The translations under genes and the position numbers were made by a program. From positions 342,164-406,163 of the forward strand of contig JADFCV010000001.1 in NCBI GenBank assembly GCA_017161655.1: a stretch of 64,000 nt of DNA, written 5' to 3'. Each line of letters opens with the position of its first letter. Position 1 is the first letter of the stretch. The stretch is from Candidatus Sumerlaeota bacterium (GTDB lineage: Bacteria > Sumerlaeota > Sumerlaeia > Sumerlaeales > Sumerlaeaceae). Below are positions 7,691-17,302 of this stretch, piece after piece. The notes beneath the pieces were generated by a model, which worked only from the letters and a program-made list of their open reading frames with translations, ran no database searches and was not told the DNA's origin.

Positions 7691-9910
7691 ATGAGCGACC
7701 TTTTTGACAATTCTCACGCTCTAGACGAGCTTATTGGCACCGTGAACCGGGTGATCTATTCAAACCCGGACACTGGTTACACGGTGGCAGCGTTGCTGCC
7801 AAAAGGTTCGCGACAAGAGATCACGATCGTTGGATACTACCTCAATGTTCATCCGAATGAAGAGATTCGTTGTCGTGGCGAGTACATTGAGGATAAACGT
7901 TACGGTCGCCAATTCAAAGTTCACTGGTACGAGTCCATCCTTCCCACTTCGCTCGATGCGATCGAACGCTACCTTGCGAGTGGAGTCATCCGCGGAATTG
8001 GAAAAAAGTATGCGAAGCTGCTGGTCCAACATTTCGGTAAAGATATTTTCGACGTCATCGAGCACTCGCCTGGGCGATTAGCAGAAGTCCCTGGCATTGG
8101 TCCAAAAAGAATTGAAGAGATCATAAAAAGCTGGCACAGCCAGCGTGCGCTGCGCGAGATCATGCTTTTCCTTCAGGAGCATGAAATCCCGCAGTCGCTC
8201 GCGCCGAAAATCTATGCACAATATGGAACCGACGCAATCACGCAGCTACGCCGAAACCCATATCAGCTGGCGATGGATATCCGGGGGATTGGCTTCAAAC
8301 GCGCGGATGGGGTGGCGAAAAAGCTCGGTATCCCCCCTGACAGCATCGAGCGGGTGAAAGCCGGCTGTTATTACTTGTTGTCCGAGCTGGCCGAGGAGGG
8401 ACACACATATTTTCCGGCTGAGCCATTTGTGCAGCGGGCAGCTCAGACGCTTGAGGTGCCTGAGGGACTGGTTGTGCAAGCTCTCAATGCGCTTAAAGCC
8501 GAGCGTTACGTGGTACTTGAGCGTCTGCCCGACGGTGTTGGGGGGATCTATTTGCGTGCGTTGCATCAGCACGAAGCTGGCGTCGCGCAACAATTGGCCA
8601 CAATTGCATCAACGCCGAAACTCATCCCCAAAATCCCCCTAGAGGACGAGCTAAAAGCTTTTGAGGCCGCCCATCACTTCGAGCTAGCCGCAAATCAGAA
8701 GTTAGCGATAGCCTGTGTTGTCCGCGGCGGGGCTGCCGTTATCACTGGTGGGCCGGGGACAGGAAAAACGACCATCGTCCGCACGTTTCTGCGAATACTG
8801 GAGAAATACGGACTGCGGGTGGTTCTCGCAGCTCCGACTGGGCGCGCTGCCAAACGTATGCAGGAGCTTACCCACCATTCGGCTTCCACCATTCATCGCC
8901 TCTTGCAGTATTCGCCTCGCGACGGGCGCTTTCTGCGAAACCGACAGAATCCGATTCGTGCTGATTTCATCGTGGTGGACGAGGCATCCATGGTGGATAT
9001 CTCGCTTGCGTATCATTTTCTGCAGGCTGTGCGACCTACAGCTTCGATTGTCTTTGTGGGCGATGCTGATCAGCTGCCATCGGTTGGGCCAGGCAACTTT
9101 CTCCGCGACTTGATCACCAGCCAGCGTTTGCCAGTCGTGCGACTCCGCGAAATTTTCCGACAAGCTCAGCACTCTCTGATCATTCAGAATGCTCACAGGA
9201 TTAATAACGGGCAGATGCCTTTTGTGAATTCTGAAAATGATTCTAGCGATTTTCAATTCTATCGGGCTGAAACCCAGGAAGAGGCGTTGTCGATTGTTAA
9301 GGATCTCGTCGCGAGAAAGATTCCAGCGGCACGTGGGTTTCATCCCAAGTCAGACATTCAGGTTCTGGTTCCCATGCACCGAGGACTCATTGGCGCACAA
9401 AATCTAAATCGGGAACTCCAGGCACTGCTGAATCCACAAGGAAGCGCAATCGAACGAGGCGGAGCTCTTTTTCGCGTTGGCGACAAGGTAATGCAGGTAG
9501 CCAATGACTACGAGAAGAATGTCTTCAATGGGGATATCGGTTTTATCCTAGCGATCGACCGTGAAGAACGCCTGCTGAAGGTACAGTTCGACCAACGAAT
9601 CGTTGTTTATGATTTTTCCGAACTCGACCAACTCGAACTGGCTTATGCCGTCACGGTTCACAAAGCGCAGGGAAGCGAGTACCCCGCAGTTATCGTCCCA
9701 CTGCATTTTTCACATTCGATTATGTTGCACCGGAATCTGATTTACACTGCTGTCACACGTGGCAAACGGCTTGTCTGCTTAGTGGGGCAGTGGGGCGCCT
9801 TGCGAATGGCCGTACAAAACGTCAGGGAAACGCCGCGTTTTTCGGCTCTCCATCTGAGGCTGCAGCAGCTCTTACCAGAGCAAGCCGTGGATTCCTCCCC
9901 GCTGGCTTAG
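7691..9910 (+). CDS. recD2: RecD2-type ATP-dependent DNA helicase
   Basis: The 739-residue product has RecD2 architecture. An N-terminal OB-like region (ELIGTVNRVIYSNPDTGYTVA) is followed by helix-hairpin-helix repeats (IRGIGKKYAKLLVQHFG, VPGIGPKRIEEI). The SF1B motor then shows Walker A GGPGTGKTT, motif II DEASMVD and GDADQLPSVGPG. The C-terminal part contains the SH3-like insertion and the VTVHKAQGSEYP and YTAVTRGK motifs. RecD2 is a 5'-3' helicase working outside RecBCD in repair and replication stress. The start is ATG 7691, 7 bp after the TPR gene stop with a GAAGG site; the track start at 7571 reads through that gene out of frame. The stop overlaps the convergent small gene by 4 bp. Confidence 0.95.
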   Translation: MSDLFDNSHALDELIGTVNRVIYSNPDTGYTVAALLPKGSRQEITIVGYYLNVHPNEEIRCRGEYIEDKRYGRQFKVHWYESILPTSLDAIERYLASGVIRGIGKKYAKLLVQHFGKDIFDVIEHSPGRLAEVPGIGPKRIEEIIKSWHSQRALREIMLFLQEHEIPQSLAPKIYAQYGTDAITQLRRNPYQLAMDIRGIGFKRADGVAKKLGIPPDSIERVKAGCYYLLSELAEEGHTYFPAEPFVQRAAQTLEVPEGLVVQALNALKAERYVVLERLPDGVGGIYLRALHQHEAGVAQQLATIASTPKLIPKIPLEDELKAFEAAHHFELAANQKLAIACVVRGGAAVITGGPGTGKTTIVRTFLRILEKYGLRVVLAAPTGRAAKRMQELTHHSASTIHRLLQYSPRDGRFLRNRQNPIRADFIVVDEASMVDISLAYHFLQAVRPTASIVFVGDADQLPSVGPGNFLRDLITSQRLPVVRLREIFRQAQHSLIIQNAHRINNGQMPFVNSENDSSDFQFYRAETQEEALSIVKDLVARKIPAARGFHPKSDIQVLVPMHRGLIGAQNLNRELQALLNPQGSAIERGGALFRVGDKVMQVANDYEKNVFNGDIGFILAIDREERLLKVQFDQRIVVYDFSELDQLELAYAVTVHKAQGSEYPAVIVPLHFSHSIMLHRNLIYTAVTRGKRLVCLVGQWGALRMAVQNVRETPRFSALHLRLQQLLPEQAVDSSPLA

Positions 9911-10221
9911 CGCTTGAGAAGCCACCGCGGAAAACTCAAAAAGGAAATAGAATCTCTTCGTCTGATTCCAAAAGGTCTTCGTAAGATGTGACCAGCCGTC
10001 ACGACGAGAGCGATTCCGGCCATGACTGCGGCAGCAAGCAGCAAAGAAAAGCCGACCACAACAGCCCCTCCCAGAAGCGAGAGTACGCTATTCGCGGGCG
10101 TTCGAAAAGTGCGTATGATTCTTTGCCCCTGAAACGGCTGTGCTTCGACTTCTATCAGTTCCGATGCAGGAGAGCTCGCTTGTTGCTGTCGCATGCGTAC
10201 AGGAAATCTGGTTTTTTCCAT
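9907..10221 (-). CDS. small hypothetical membrane protein
   Basis: I do not recognise a family. The 104-residue protein has a polar N-terminal half (about 1-42, with EVEAQPFQGQRIIRTF), one long hydrophobic stretch at about 45-80 rich in Ala, Val, Gly and Leu that could be one or two membrane helices, and an arginine-rich C-terminus (RRPFGIRRRD, WLLKR) that would sit in the cytoplasm. The ORF fills the space between recD2 and the divergent HNH gene and is convergent with recD2 (4-bp overlap). No strong ribosome site is visible. It could be real given the clear membrane-protein composition, but support is only moderate. Confidence 0.55.
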   Translation of the reverse strand: MEKTRFPVRMRQQQASSPASELIEVEAQPFQGQRIIRTFRTPANSVLSLLGGAVVVGFSLLLAAAVMAGIALVVTAGHILRRPFGIRRRDSISFLSFPRWLLKR

Positions 10222-10423
10222 CGTTCTTAGCTATTCTCTGCGACCTCGAAGAATTCGGTAAATTGAGAAAGACACTCCGGTGCCTCTCCTGCTATTTCGC
10301 CTCTGTGGCATGCGTGTGACTATGCAGTACAGTCCACCGCTCTTCTGAATAAACATGGATTTCATTCTTTACGGAAAATCAGAGAAAGGCTGTGACCAGG
10401 CTCAGTGGTCGCAAAGAACGAAA

Positions 10424-11026
10424 ATGCCGTGTAGTGTCTTAAATGAAAGCGTCCTGGTGCTCAATAGGCACTGGGTAGCTGTTCATATTACGAGTGCGCG
10501 TCGCGCACTCGTCCTACTTTACTCCGATCACGCGCGAGTGGTGGCAGAGGACTATTCGACCCACACTTTTGAGAGCTGGCGTGAGCTCTCAGCAGCAATG
10601 GAGACAGTCAAAAAGATCATCACGCCTGGCTTTCAGATAGCCGTGCCAGAAGTGATCATGTTGACGGAGTTCAGCAAATTCCCACCCCGTCACGTCAAGT
10701 TTTCGCGGCGTAATATTTACCTCCGGGATAACTTTACGTGTCAGTACTGTGGGACAGTCCCTCCGCGCGAAGAACTCACCATTGATCATGTTGTTCCCCG
10801 TTCACGAGGTGGTAAGACCGTGTGGGAAAATGTCGTTCTCGCGTGTGTCAAATGCAACACCATGAAAGGCAATCGCCTGCCGGAAGAAGCGGGGCTCGTG
10901 CTCCGAACAAAGCCTCAGAAACCGCACTGGCTGGCCTGCACAGGCTTTAATTTGCCATCACAGCCAAGCTCGCTCTGGCAGCGTTTCCTGGATAACGCCT
11001 ATTGGAATACGCCGCTGCGACCCTGA
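10424..11026 (+). CDS. HNH endonuclease domain protein
   Basis: A complete HNH/McrA-like module lies in the second half. It reads RRNIYLRDNFTCQYCG, then LTIDHVVPRSRGGKTVWENVVLACVKCN and the MKGNRLPEEAGL tail. This gives two CxxC zinc pairs and the DH catalytic motif. The N-terminal part (VLNESVLVLNRHWVAVHIT) is the region that typically precedes this domain in stand-alone HNH proteins of many Bacteroidetes and Planctomycetes. I use the ATG at 10424 because that motif begins immediately after it; the track start (10355) adds 23 unconserved residues without a ribosome site. Biological role is unknown. No restriction-modification or phage genes are adjacent. Confidence 0.88.
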   Translation: MPCSVLNESVLVLNRHWVAVHITSARRALVLLYSDHARVVAEDYSTHTFESWRELSAAMETVKKIITPGFQIAVPEVIMLTEFSKFPPRHVKFSRRNIYLRDNFTCQYCGTVPPREELTIDHVVPRSRGGKTVWENVVLACVKCNTMKGNRLPEEAGLVLRTKPQKPHWLACTGFNLPSQPSSLWQRFLDNAYWNTPLRP

Positions 11027-11065
11027 CTTACACCTGCGCAGAACTCAAGAACGGCGAAGGGCATT

Positions 11066-12343
11066 CTATTCGCTGAGCTCAACGACAAAAAACTTTGTCT
11101 TACCAGCCTTAAGTTTGTAAACACCCGCAACGAGCGGCATCCGAGCAGACGATGGCAAAACTGTATCATCATCCAGTTCAATCGGCTGACTTGGCGGCTG
11201 ATCAAACACTTTCACGCCCCCTTGCTGGATGAGTCGCTGCGCTTCGCGAGCTGAAGCGGCGGCTCCCGTTGCCGTAAGGACCTTTATGAGATTCGGCGTT
11301 TCAGCGAGACTAAAACGATATTTGTCAGCTGTTTCTTCAGGAAAAACACGGAGGCTGAACCGGGAACGGAATTCTTCAGCTTCACGCTCGGCTGCTTGCG
11401 AACCATGGTACAGTGATACTATGGTTCTGGCGAGCAACTCTTTTGCGTCGCGAGGATGCATTTCTCCGGATTGCACACGTTCACGGATGGCCCTTGTCTC
11501 CGCAGGTGAGAATCCAGCGGCCAGTTGAAAGTAATCCCACATAATTTCATCAGGGATGCTCATGGCTTTGCCGAACATGTCGCGCGGCGGTTCTGTGATC
11601 CCAATGTAATTGCCCAGGCTCTTGCTCATTTTGTTGATGCCATCGAGACCCACGAGCAACGGCATGGTCATGATGCATTGGGCCTCCATTCCTGCTTCCT
11701 TCTGAAGCGTTCGGCCTACTAACAAATTGAACTTTTGATCGGTTCCGCCAAGCTCGATGTCGGCCCGAATAGCAATAGAGTCGTACCCTTGGAGCAACGG
11801 ATAAATGAATTCGTGCAGGTAGATGGGGACCTCACCCTCGAACCGGCGATGGAAATCCTCGCGTTCAAGCATTTGCGAGACGGTGAATTTGCTCATGAGT
11901 TCAATGGTGGCGGACACATCCATTTTTTCGAGCCATGTCGAATTGAACACGACCTCCGTACGCTCGCGGTCGAGAATCTTGAAGATTTGATCCAGATACG
12001 TACGTGCGTTTTCGAGAACCTGCTCTTTTGAGAGCCGGGGGCGAGTCGTGTTCTTGCCGCTTGGATCGCCGATTCGAGCTGTGTAGTCCCCTATGAGGAA
12101 AACCACTTGATGCCCAAGATCTTGAAACTGCTTTAGCTTCCGGATGGGGACACTGTGTCCTAGATGAATATCCGGAGCAGAAGGGTCTGCTCCATATTTA
12201 ATTCGGAGGGGGCGACCTTCTCTTTTGGAACGAAGGAGTTTGTCGACAAATTCGTCGAGCGGCAGGATTTCGACCGTATTCGAAGCGAGGATTTCGTATT
12301 CCTCGCGAATCTCTGCGGGTATCACTAATGTCGTTTCACTCAT
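11066..12343 (-). CDS. tyrS: tyrosyl-tRNA synthetase
   Basis: The 425-residue class I synthetase carries the HIGH motif as HLGH (residues 60-63, within YGADPSAPDIHLGHS) and KMSKSLGNY for KMSKS. It has the tyrosine-recognition region ELGGTDQKFNLLVGR. A C-terminal S4 RNA-binding domain (LIQQGGVKVF, ending KLKAGKTKFFVVEL) completes the length. The ELGGTDQKFN form fits the TyrZ-like clade (TyrRS type 2). It charges tRNA-Tyr in the cytoplasm. I looked for a T-box leader upstream (12344-12515) and saw no T-box AGGGUGGNACCGCG element. Confidence 0.97.
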   Translation of the reverse strand: MSETTLVIPAEIREEYEILASNTVEILPLDEFVDKLLRSKREGRPLRIKYGADPSAPDIHLGHSVPIRKLKQFQDLGHQVVFLIGDYTARIGDPSGKNTTRPRLSKEQVLENARTYLDQIFKILDRERTEVVFNSTWLEKMDVSATIELMSKFTVSQMLEREDFHRRFEGEVPIYLHEFIYPLLQGYDSIAIRADIELGGTDQKFNLLVGRTLQKEAGMEAQCIMTMPLLVGLDGINKMSKSLGNYIGITEPPRDMFGKAMSIPDEIMWDYFQLAAGFSPAETRAIRERVQSGEMHPRDAKELLARTIVSLYHGSQAAEREAEEFRSRFSLRVFPEETADKYRFSLAETPNLIKVLTATGAAASAREAQRLIQQGGVKVFDQPPSQPIELDDDTVLPSSARMPLVAGVYKLKAGKTKFFVVELSE

Positions 12344-12515
12344 AGCGATTCGGCCCTAGGGATACAAAGCAGTGAAATCAACAGCAGATTTATCTCCGCG
12401 CTCGGACTTTCCTTGGCGAGTCACGTTTTCCGCCATACACGGCGGGCGTGAGAAATGCGATTCCTGGGACTCACAGGGTTTTTGCTGCCTGCGCGAACTA
12501 TGGCGCAATTCTTTG

Positions 12516-14108
12516 TCACCCCTGTGTAAGAAAAGCGGCTAACTCGTTGGGCGCATGAGCATCGACAAAATCACGAAAAGTCTCACCGTTCTTTGCCCAG
12601 CTGTCATAGGCCTTGCACAATCGAATGAGCGCGGGAGCTAAGTCCGAAGCCGGAACTTTTCGAACGATTGTTTCGGCAAAGCGCGGCTTGCTCCCCGTTC
12701 CACCTCCGAGCTGGATGTCATAAACTTCAACCGGTTGCCCATCAACCTTGGTTAGTCCTCCGCGCAGACCAATATCGGCAATCGCTGTCTGCCCGCAATT
12801 GTTTGGACAGCCGCTAATGTGTATCCTCACCTTGCGTTGGAACCCAGGCAGTGCTTCCTCCAACGTTCTCGAGAGTTGAAGTGACAATGCTTTTGTTTCG
12901 GTGATAGCAAGATTGCAGAACTCTGTCCCTGTGCAGGCCACCATGAAACGCCGAAAGGTGCTTGGCCGTGGTGAGTACCCTAACGCTTCAAGTTCTGTGA
13001 CGACCCTGGGAACATCCTCTTCAGCGACGTGGGTCACAATGAAGTTCTGTTTATTGGTATTACGCAAGGTAGCGCACTTTGAATAGCGATCGACGATGTC
13101 AGCTAGTCGCAGGAGTTTTTCTGCCGAACTACGTCCCGAAGTCACACCTGCACCAATATAGTAGAGACCTTCCTGCTTTTGCGGATGAATTCCCAAATGA
13201 TCATCCTCAGTGTCGGTAGGGGCGGGCGGTGCTTCAAAGCGAGTCAATGCGTAACCGAGCCTTTGCTCGAGAAGGCTCAGAAAGCCTTCTGCACCTAAAC
13301 CAATCTTTGGGTCATGAATGAGAAACTTTAGTCGAGCTTTTCCGCGGTCTTGGCGCAGCACGTCGCTATCGCGAAAGATTGCCGCAATCTCGCGAACCAC
13401 TTCAAACACCTGGTCATAATGAAGGAAGACCTTGAGATCGGCGGCAAAATACGGTCGCGTTGAAAGGCCGCCGCCGACCATCAGACCAAATCCATACTCG
13501 TAGTGCCAATCGACTTTCCGTTCGACCCCATAAATGCCAATATCGTTAATTTGCGGCTGGGCGCAACGTTGGCGGCAACCCGAGATGGAAATCTTAAACT
13601 TTCGAGGAAGGTTAGAAAACTCCTTGTTTCCCGCGAGATATGTGTTAATGCGTTTGACGAGAGGAGTAGCGTCGCAGAACTCCGTGGCATCAAGTCCAGC
13701 GACCGGGCAACCAACAATGTTTCGAGTAATGTCCCCACAGGCTCCCACCGTCATTAGCCCAACTCGATGCAACCTCCGGAAAATTTCAGGGACATCCTCG
13801 ATACGGATCCAATGAAGTTGGTAATTCTGGCGCGTTGTGATATCCACCAAGCCGCGGCCGAATTGTTGCGCAATTGCTGCAACTTCACGCACCTGGTTCG
13901 CGAGAAGGTCCCCATTGGGCACCTTGATCCGGAGCATGAAGTATCCGTTTTTGGGCTTTTGCTGATACAGGCCGTACCAACGAAAGAGGTCTATAAACTC
14001 CTTATCCATCTTGTCGAAACCGGCGGCCGCTGCTTGGATAATGTCTTCGAGGACATCCAATCCGTCTTTTCGTCTTTTTAGTTCTTCGATGGCGGAGGGC
14101 ATATCCAA
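12516..14108 (-). CDS. nitrite/sulfite reductase (siroheme and 4Fe-4S, ferredoxin-type)
   Basis: The 530-residue single-chain enzyme has the duplicated NIR_SIR layout. An N-terminal ferredoxin-like half contains RGLVDITTRQNYQLHW and KISISGCRQRCAQPQINDIG. The C-terminal half supplies the cluster and siroheme ligands in ACTGTEFCNLAITETK and ISGCPNNCGQTAIADIG. It reduces nitrite to ammonia or sulfite to sulfide with electrons from ferredoxin. Sequence alone does not separate the two, and no nitrate, sulfate or siroheme genes are in the window to decide. The start ATG at 14108 has a TAGGAG ribosome site about 7 bp upstream. It is single-gene, with roughly 160-170 bp free on both sides. Confidence 0.9.
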   Translation of the reverse strand: MDMPSAIEELKRRKDGLDVLEDIIQAAAAGFDKMDKEFIDLFRWYGLYQQKPKNGYFMLRIKVPNGDLLANQVREVAAIAQQFGRGLVDITTRQNYQLHWIRIEDVPEIFRRLHRVGLMTVGACGDITRNIVGCPVAGLDATEFCDATPLVKRINTYLAGNKEFSNLPRKFKISISGCRQRCAQPQINDIGIYGVERKVDWHYEYGFGLMVGGGLSTRPYFAADLKVFLHYDQVFEVVREIAAIFRDSDVLRQDRGKARLKFLIHDPKIGLGAEGFLSLLEQRLGYALTRFEAPPAPTDTEDDHLGIHPQKQEGLYYIGAGVTSGRSSAEKLLRLADIVDRYSKCATLRNTNKQNFIVTHVAEEDVPRVVTELEALGYSPRPSTFRRFMVACTGTEFCNLAITETKALSLQLSRTLEEALPGFQRKVRIHISGCPNNCGQTAIADIGLRGGLTKVDGQPVEVYDIQLGGGTGSKPRFAETIVRKVPASDLAPALIRLCKAYDSWAKNGETFRDFVDAHAPNELAAFLTQG

Positions 14109-14271
14109 ACTCCTATAAAACGACTAGACTATTAGTAGTTATTTCCTGCACCCAAAAAGTATTCACCGGGAGTGTCACCTAGCTGATAAAAGGGAAGTGA
14201 ACATGTGACGCGAAGCACGCCTACCATTCGTGCTAAGGCAAAGACGGACTAAAGTCGCATTGTGCCCGTCC

Positions 14272-15990
14272 TTATTTTATATACTCGCTAATGACGCTGC
14301 GAACTATCGGATTGCGCGCGAGAGCCTCCGTGGCCTGAGCGTAGGTAAAGTGTCCCGTTGCGAGCAGTAACGCCTTTGGCACCACCTTGTCCACATCTTT
14401 CGCGAGTTCGATGCAGGTGCTGACAGATGTCTCCCGCTGGGCTTCGGTAAGTTCGTCAGTCTGAAAAATAGATTTCAGGAGAGCCTCGAGTGCCTCTTCT
14501 GCGGAGACGTTCATAAGGTCAGTGATAATCGAGATGGTCCGATGAAAGAGCTTGTTGTTTGAAATGCGCAAATCGACCATTCGGTTGCCGAAGACTTTTC
14601 CAGCGAGGATGTGAGCACCCGTCGTCACGGCATTGAGGACCAACTTCACCGCCATTTCAATTGGCGCCACTCCGAGGGGAGGGGCAAAAGGGACAGGAAG
14701 ATGGACAGTCACATCGGTGTCGAGGTGACTGTCATCCCAGGTGACGGAGGCAGTGTGGGCGCCCCTCGCGCGGATTTCTTTTAGCAAGGTTTGAGACGTC
14801 GGCGTCGTGCCGATGAAAATGCAAAGGTCATCCTCTTGCAGGAAGGGGAGTTTGTCTCGTTGGAAGTCCTCAAGAGAGATTCGGTAATGCGAGGCTCGGG
14901 CCGAGAGGTCGACTGTGCCGTCGGGAAATAGGCAGCGCCATCCCGCTTCCACAAAGCCTCGAACATCCTCGAATCCAGCACCAAACGTGGGCGGGCACTC
15001 GGAAGCGTCAATTAAACCGAGAATGCCTCCATCGACGTGGGCACCTCCCTGGCTAGTCTGCAGTGCACGTCCTGCGCCGCCGAGGTAGTAAATGTGGCGC
15101 TTTTTATGAAGGGCTTTGCCGCCCCATTCGACGAGCTGCGCCATGTGCTCGGCTTGGAGATAAGTCACGCGATAAGCGCCTTCGTACGCTCGTAGACATT
15201 GCACAACGTAATTCTCTAGATCAGATTCCTGCAACTCGCCCTTCAAGAGCTGAAGAGCAGCGGAGAAGACAATCTCCAAGACAATCTTCGTTGCTGTTCC
15301 GCTTTTCATGCGGGTTGAGCCTGTGATTGGTTCGGGCCCTACGATGGGATTGAGTATGCTTCCATTTGGCGCGTTGGCGACTTTTTCCGCCGTCGCCTTA
15401 AACGGAATGGGCCAGCCTTCCACAGGTACTGTTCGCGCTAATTCAATGGGGTTAAAACCTACAAGCACTGCATGCCAATTGGGAGTTTCCAGTGCTAGCT
15501 CGAGCTGCCCTGCTATGTAGGGCGCACTGAAGCCGCACGTAATTCCAAAGTAGAGGACCCGGGGGGCATGATGAGCCATGTCCTTAAGCTCTTGCTGAGC
15601 TTTGTACGGGTCGTCTTCGGCTCCTTCCTGCGCCTGGATGAGTGCTGGCGGTCCCCCCGCAATAAGAAATCGGTAAGGTTCAAATCCCAAGGCTCGCCAC
15701 TCGACGTTGAACTCACGGGCCAGAAACATCGCAAGGCGTCCGCTCGTGCCAGCGCCACTAAGAATTATGAGATTTCGCGAATCCGCGCAGAAATTGCGCA
15801 CAAGTTTTGCGACGCTCATCATGGCCTCGATGCAAGGCCGGTCGTAGAAGCCTGCGTGCGTGCTAAAGCCTGCGAAAATTTGTGCGTCGGTTTGGCGGAG
15901 TAATCGGACTATACCCAGGGGCGGGGCAAGATCAATGTCCTGTGTCAATGGGTTCGGTGTTTCTGTCAGCGAGCGAAGTCTGCGCTCCAT
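14272..15990 (-). CDS. double-SIS protein: MurQ (MurNAc-6-P etherase)-like N-terminus plus second SIS domain (GKRP-like)
   Basis: The first half resembles MurQ etherase: TETPNPLTQDID at the start, LSGAGTSGRLAMFLARE (SIS sugar-phosphate loop) and GPEPITGSTRMKSGTATKIVLE. A second SIS-like domain follows at about 300-480 (IYYLGGAGRALQTSQGG, then LCIFIGTTPTSQTLLKEI). The end has a MurQ-like helical cap (HILAGKVFGNRMVDLRISNNK). At 572 residues it is about twice the size of MurQ (around 300) and matches the two-SIS plan of glucokinase regulatory protein. It may act in MurNAc-6-phosphate recycling or as a sugar-phosphate sensor. No amgK, nagA or anmK neighbours help to decide. Confidence 0.8.
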   Translation of the reverse strand: MERRLRSLTETPNPLTQDIDLAPPLGIVRLLRQTDAQIFAGFSTHAGFYDRPCIEAMMSVAKLVRNFCADSRNLIILSGAGTSGRLAMFLAREFNVEWRALGFEPYRFLIAGGPPALIQAQEGAEDDPYKAQQELKDMAHHAPRVLYFGITCGFSAPYIAGQLELALETPNWHAVLVGFNPIELARTVPVEGWPIPFKATAEKVANAPNGSILNPIVGPEPITGSTRMKSGTATKIVLEIVFSAALQLLKGELQESDLENYVVQCLRAYEGAYRVTYLQAEHMAQLVEWGGKALHKKRHIYYLGGAGRALQTSQGGAHVDGGILGLIDASECPPTFGAGFEDVRGFVEAGWRCLFPDGTVDLSARASHYRISLEDFQRDKLPFLQEDDLCIFIGTTPTSQTLLKEIRARGAHTASVTWDDSHLDTDVTVHLPVPFAPPLGVAPIEMAVKLVLNAVTTGAHILAGKVFGNRMVDLRISNNKLFHRTISIITDLMNVSAEEALEALLKSIFQTDELTEAQRETSVSTCIELAKDVDKVVPKALLLATGHFTYAQATEALARNPIVRSVISEYIK

Positions 15991-16092
15991 GTTTTTCTTC
16001 CCAATGTTCTAGTCATTCTTCAAGCGGCGAGCCGTCATAGCTCTCTTCGACCTAACTTGGGCTCTAACCGTGTGTCCACGAACGGCTGTGTT

Positions 16093-17100
16093 TCAATAGA
16101 GAAAAAGAGGGACGGAGACGTCGCTCCAATAGGTACCATCTTCAGCTACGGGTGCCAGAGCTAATGCGAAAACATTTGTTTCATCGGGGGAAGTGCTCCA
16201 CTCACCAGCTCCTGCCCTGACTCCGGCGAGACTGAAGTGCTTGCCAAAAGAACCATCCTTGAGGACGGAGATTTTTTCCGCCCAAATAGGCGTCCCCCCA
16301 TCGTGTGGCATAAGAAAGAGCGCCACTTGCTTGCACGGCGAGGTGACTCTTCCAGCGATAAAATAAATTCCGTTGGTGTCCAGGCGCACGCCAGGAAACG
16401 TCAGCATCGTAATTTGGATGCCATTGCTCTTGAAAACCGAAGTTGGGAAAGGGGAGTTGCCCGGAAACTGATAAGCGGATTCCATTCCATTCTGTGAGAA
16501 ATACTCTTTCCCTTCTTGGGGGACTCCATCCGGGCAATCTGCAAACCTAATGGGAAGTGATTGCCCCAATGCGTCCTGAACCTGAAAATGCAGGTGAGGC
16601 CGCGTTGAATAACCAGTGTTGCCACTCTTTGCAATGGGTTGGCCTCGGCAAACGATGTCACCCTCACGAACAAGTGCGGAATGGGCTTTGAGGTGTAGAT
16701 ACTGACTGAAGATCCCCCTGCCATGGTCGATGATAATGCGATTTCCCCGCACGCGTCCCTTGGGCTCCAGAACTGCGGCAGTATGATTCTGCTGGACACA
16801 AACGATTTTCCCGCCGGCAGCCGCACACACTGTTTCTCCCTCCGGCAAATCGAAGTCCCAGGCATAATAATTGAAACCGTAGTGGCTAAAAGTCCCCCCA
16901 ATCCCCTGAATAACTCGGAAACATTTTCCTTTTTCGTAGGGCAGGCAAAACACAATGCCGCTGGTTGCCCTGTCGCCTGTATCGCCGATCATGACATCAG
17001 CGTCCTGCGCGAGGACAAGCTGCTCGGACAACGTAGAGAACGTTCCTACGAAAATGAGCACAAGGATGATAATTGCCCAAGGGATGTGATGCTTAGCCAT
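16093..17100 (-). CDS. exported M23-family metallopeptidase (LytM-type)
   Basis: The 335-residue protein begins with a signal peptide or anchor (IPWAIIILVLIFVGTF...LAQDAD). The peptidase core runs from about 75 to 190: HYGFNYYAWDFDLPEG with its conserved His/Asp, then NRIIIDHGRGIFSQYLHL, GDIVCRGQPIAKSGNTG and the metal-binding HLHFQV. M23 enzymes usually cleave peptide cross-links in peptidoglycan. The C-terminal ~130 residues form a separate beta-rich region of unknown family. No LysM or coiled coil is present. Its upstream region faces the divergent wecA-like gene, leaving about 200 bp for two promoters. Confidence 0.88.
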   Translation of the reverse strand: MAKHHIPWAIIILVLIFVGTFSTLSEQLVLAQDADVMIGDTGDRATSGIVFCLPYEKGKCFRVIQGIGGTFSHYGFNYYAWDFDLPEGETVCAAAGGKIVCVQQNHTAAVLEPKGRVRGNRIIIDHGRGIFSQYLHLKAHSALVREGDIVCRGQPIAKSGNTGYSTRPHLHFQVQDALGQSLPIRFADCPDGVPQEGKEYFSQNGMESAYQFPGNSPFPTSVFKSNGIQITMLTFPGVRLDTNGIYFIAGRVTSPCKQVALFLMPHDGGTPIWAEKISVLKDGSFGKHFSLAGVRAGAGEWSTSPDETNVFALALAPVAEDGTYWSDVSVPLFLY

Positions 17101-17302
17101 ACCTGTTGCTCCATAAGCTAGGCAGACGTTTCAGAGTTTCAAGTGGTTCCGGGGAGACCGAGAACTGCTGCTCTTCTTCTGCACGTGGTGTGGGAGTGAG
17201 TGGTCCCTTTTTTCTCAGCTCTCTTTCAAATTCTGTTTCAGAACGGCCTCATGCTAATCACATTTGATTTTGCACTTCCCGAGCCCAACAGTGCGTGTGC
17301 AG

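Noticed and set aside
12344-12515. Possible T-box leader upstream of tyrS
   Set aside because: No antiterminator T-box sequence or specifier-loop arrangement could be seen.
14214-14234. Inverted repeat AGCACG/CGTGCT near the start of the double-SIS gap
   Set aside because: It lacks a U-run on either strand and lies upstream of the nitrite/sulfite reductase gene without other signals.
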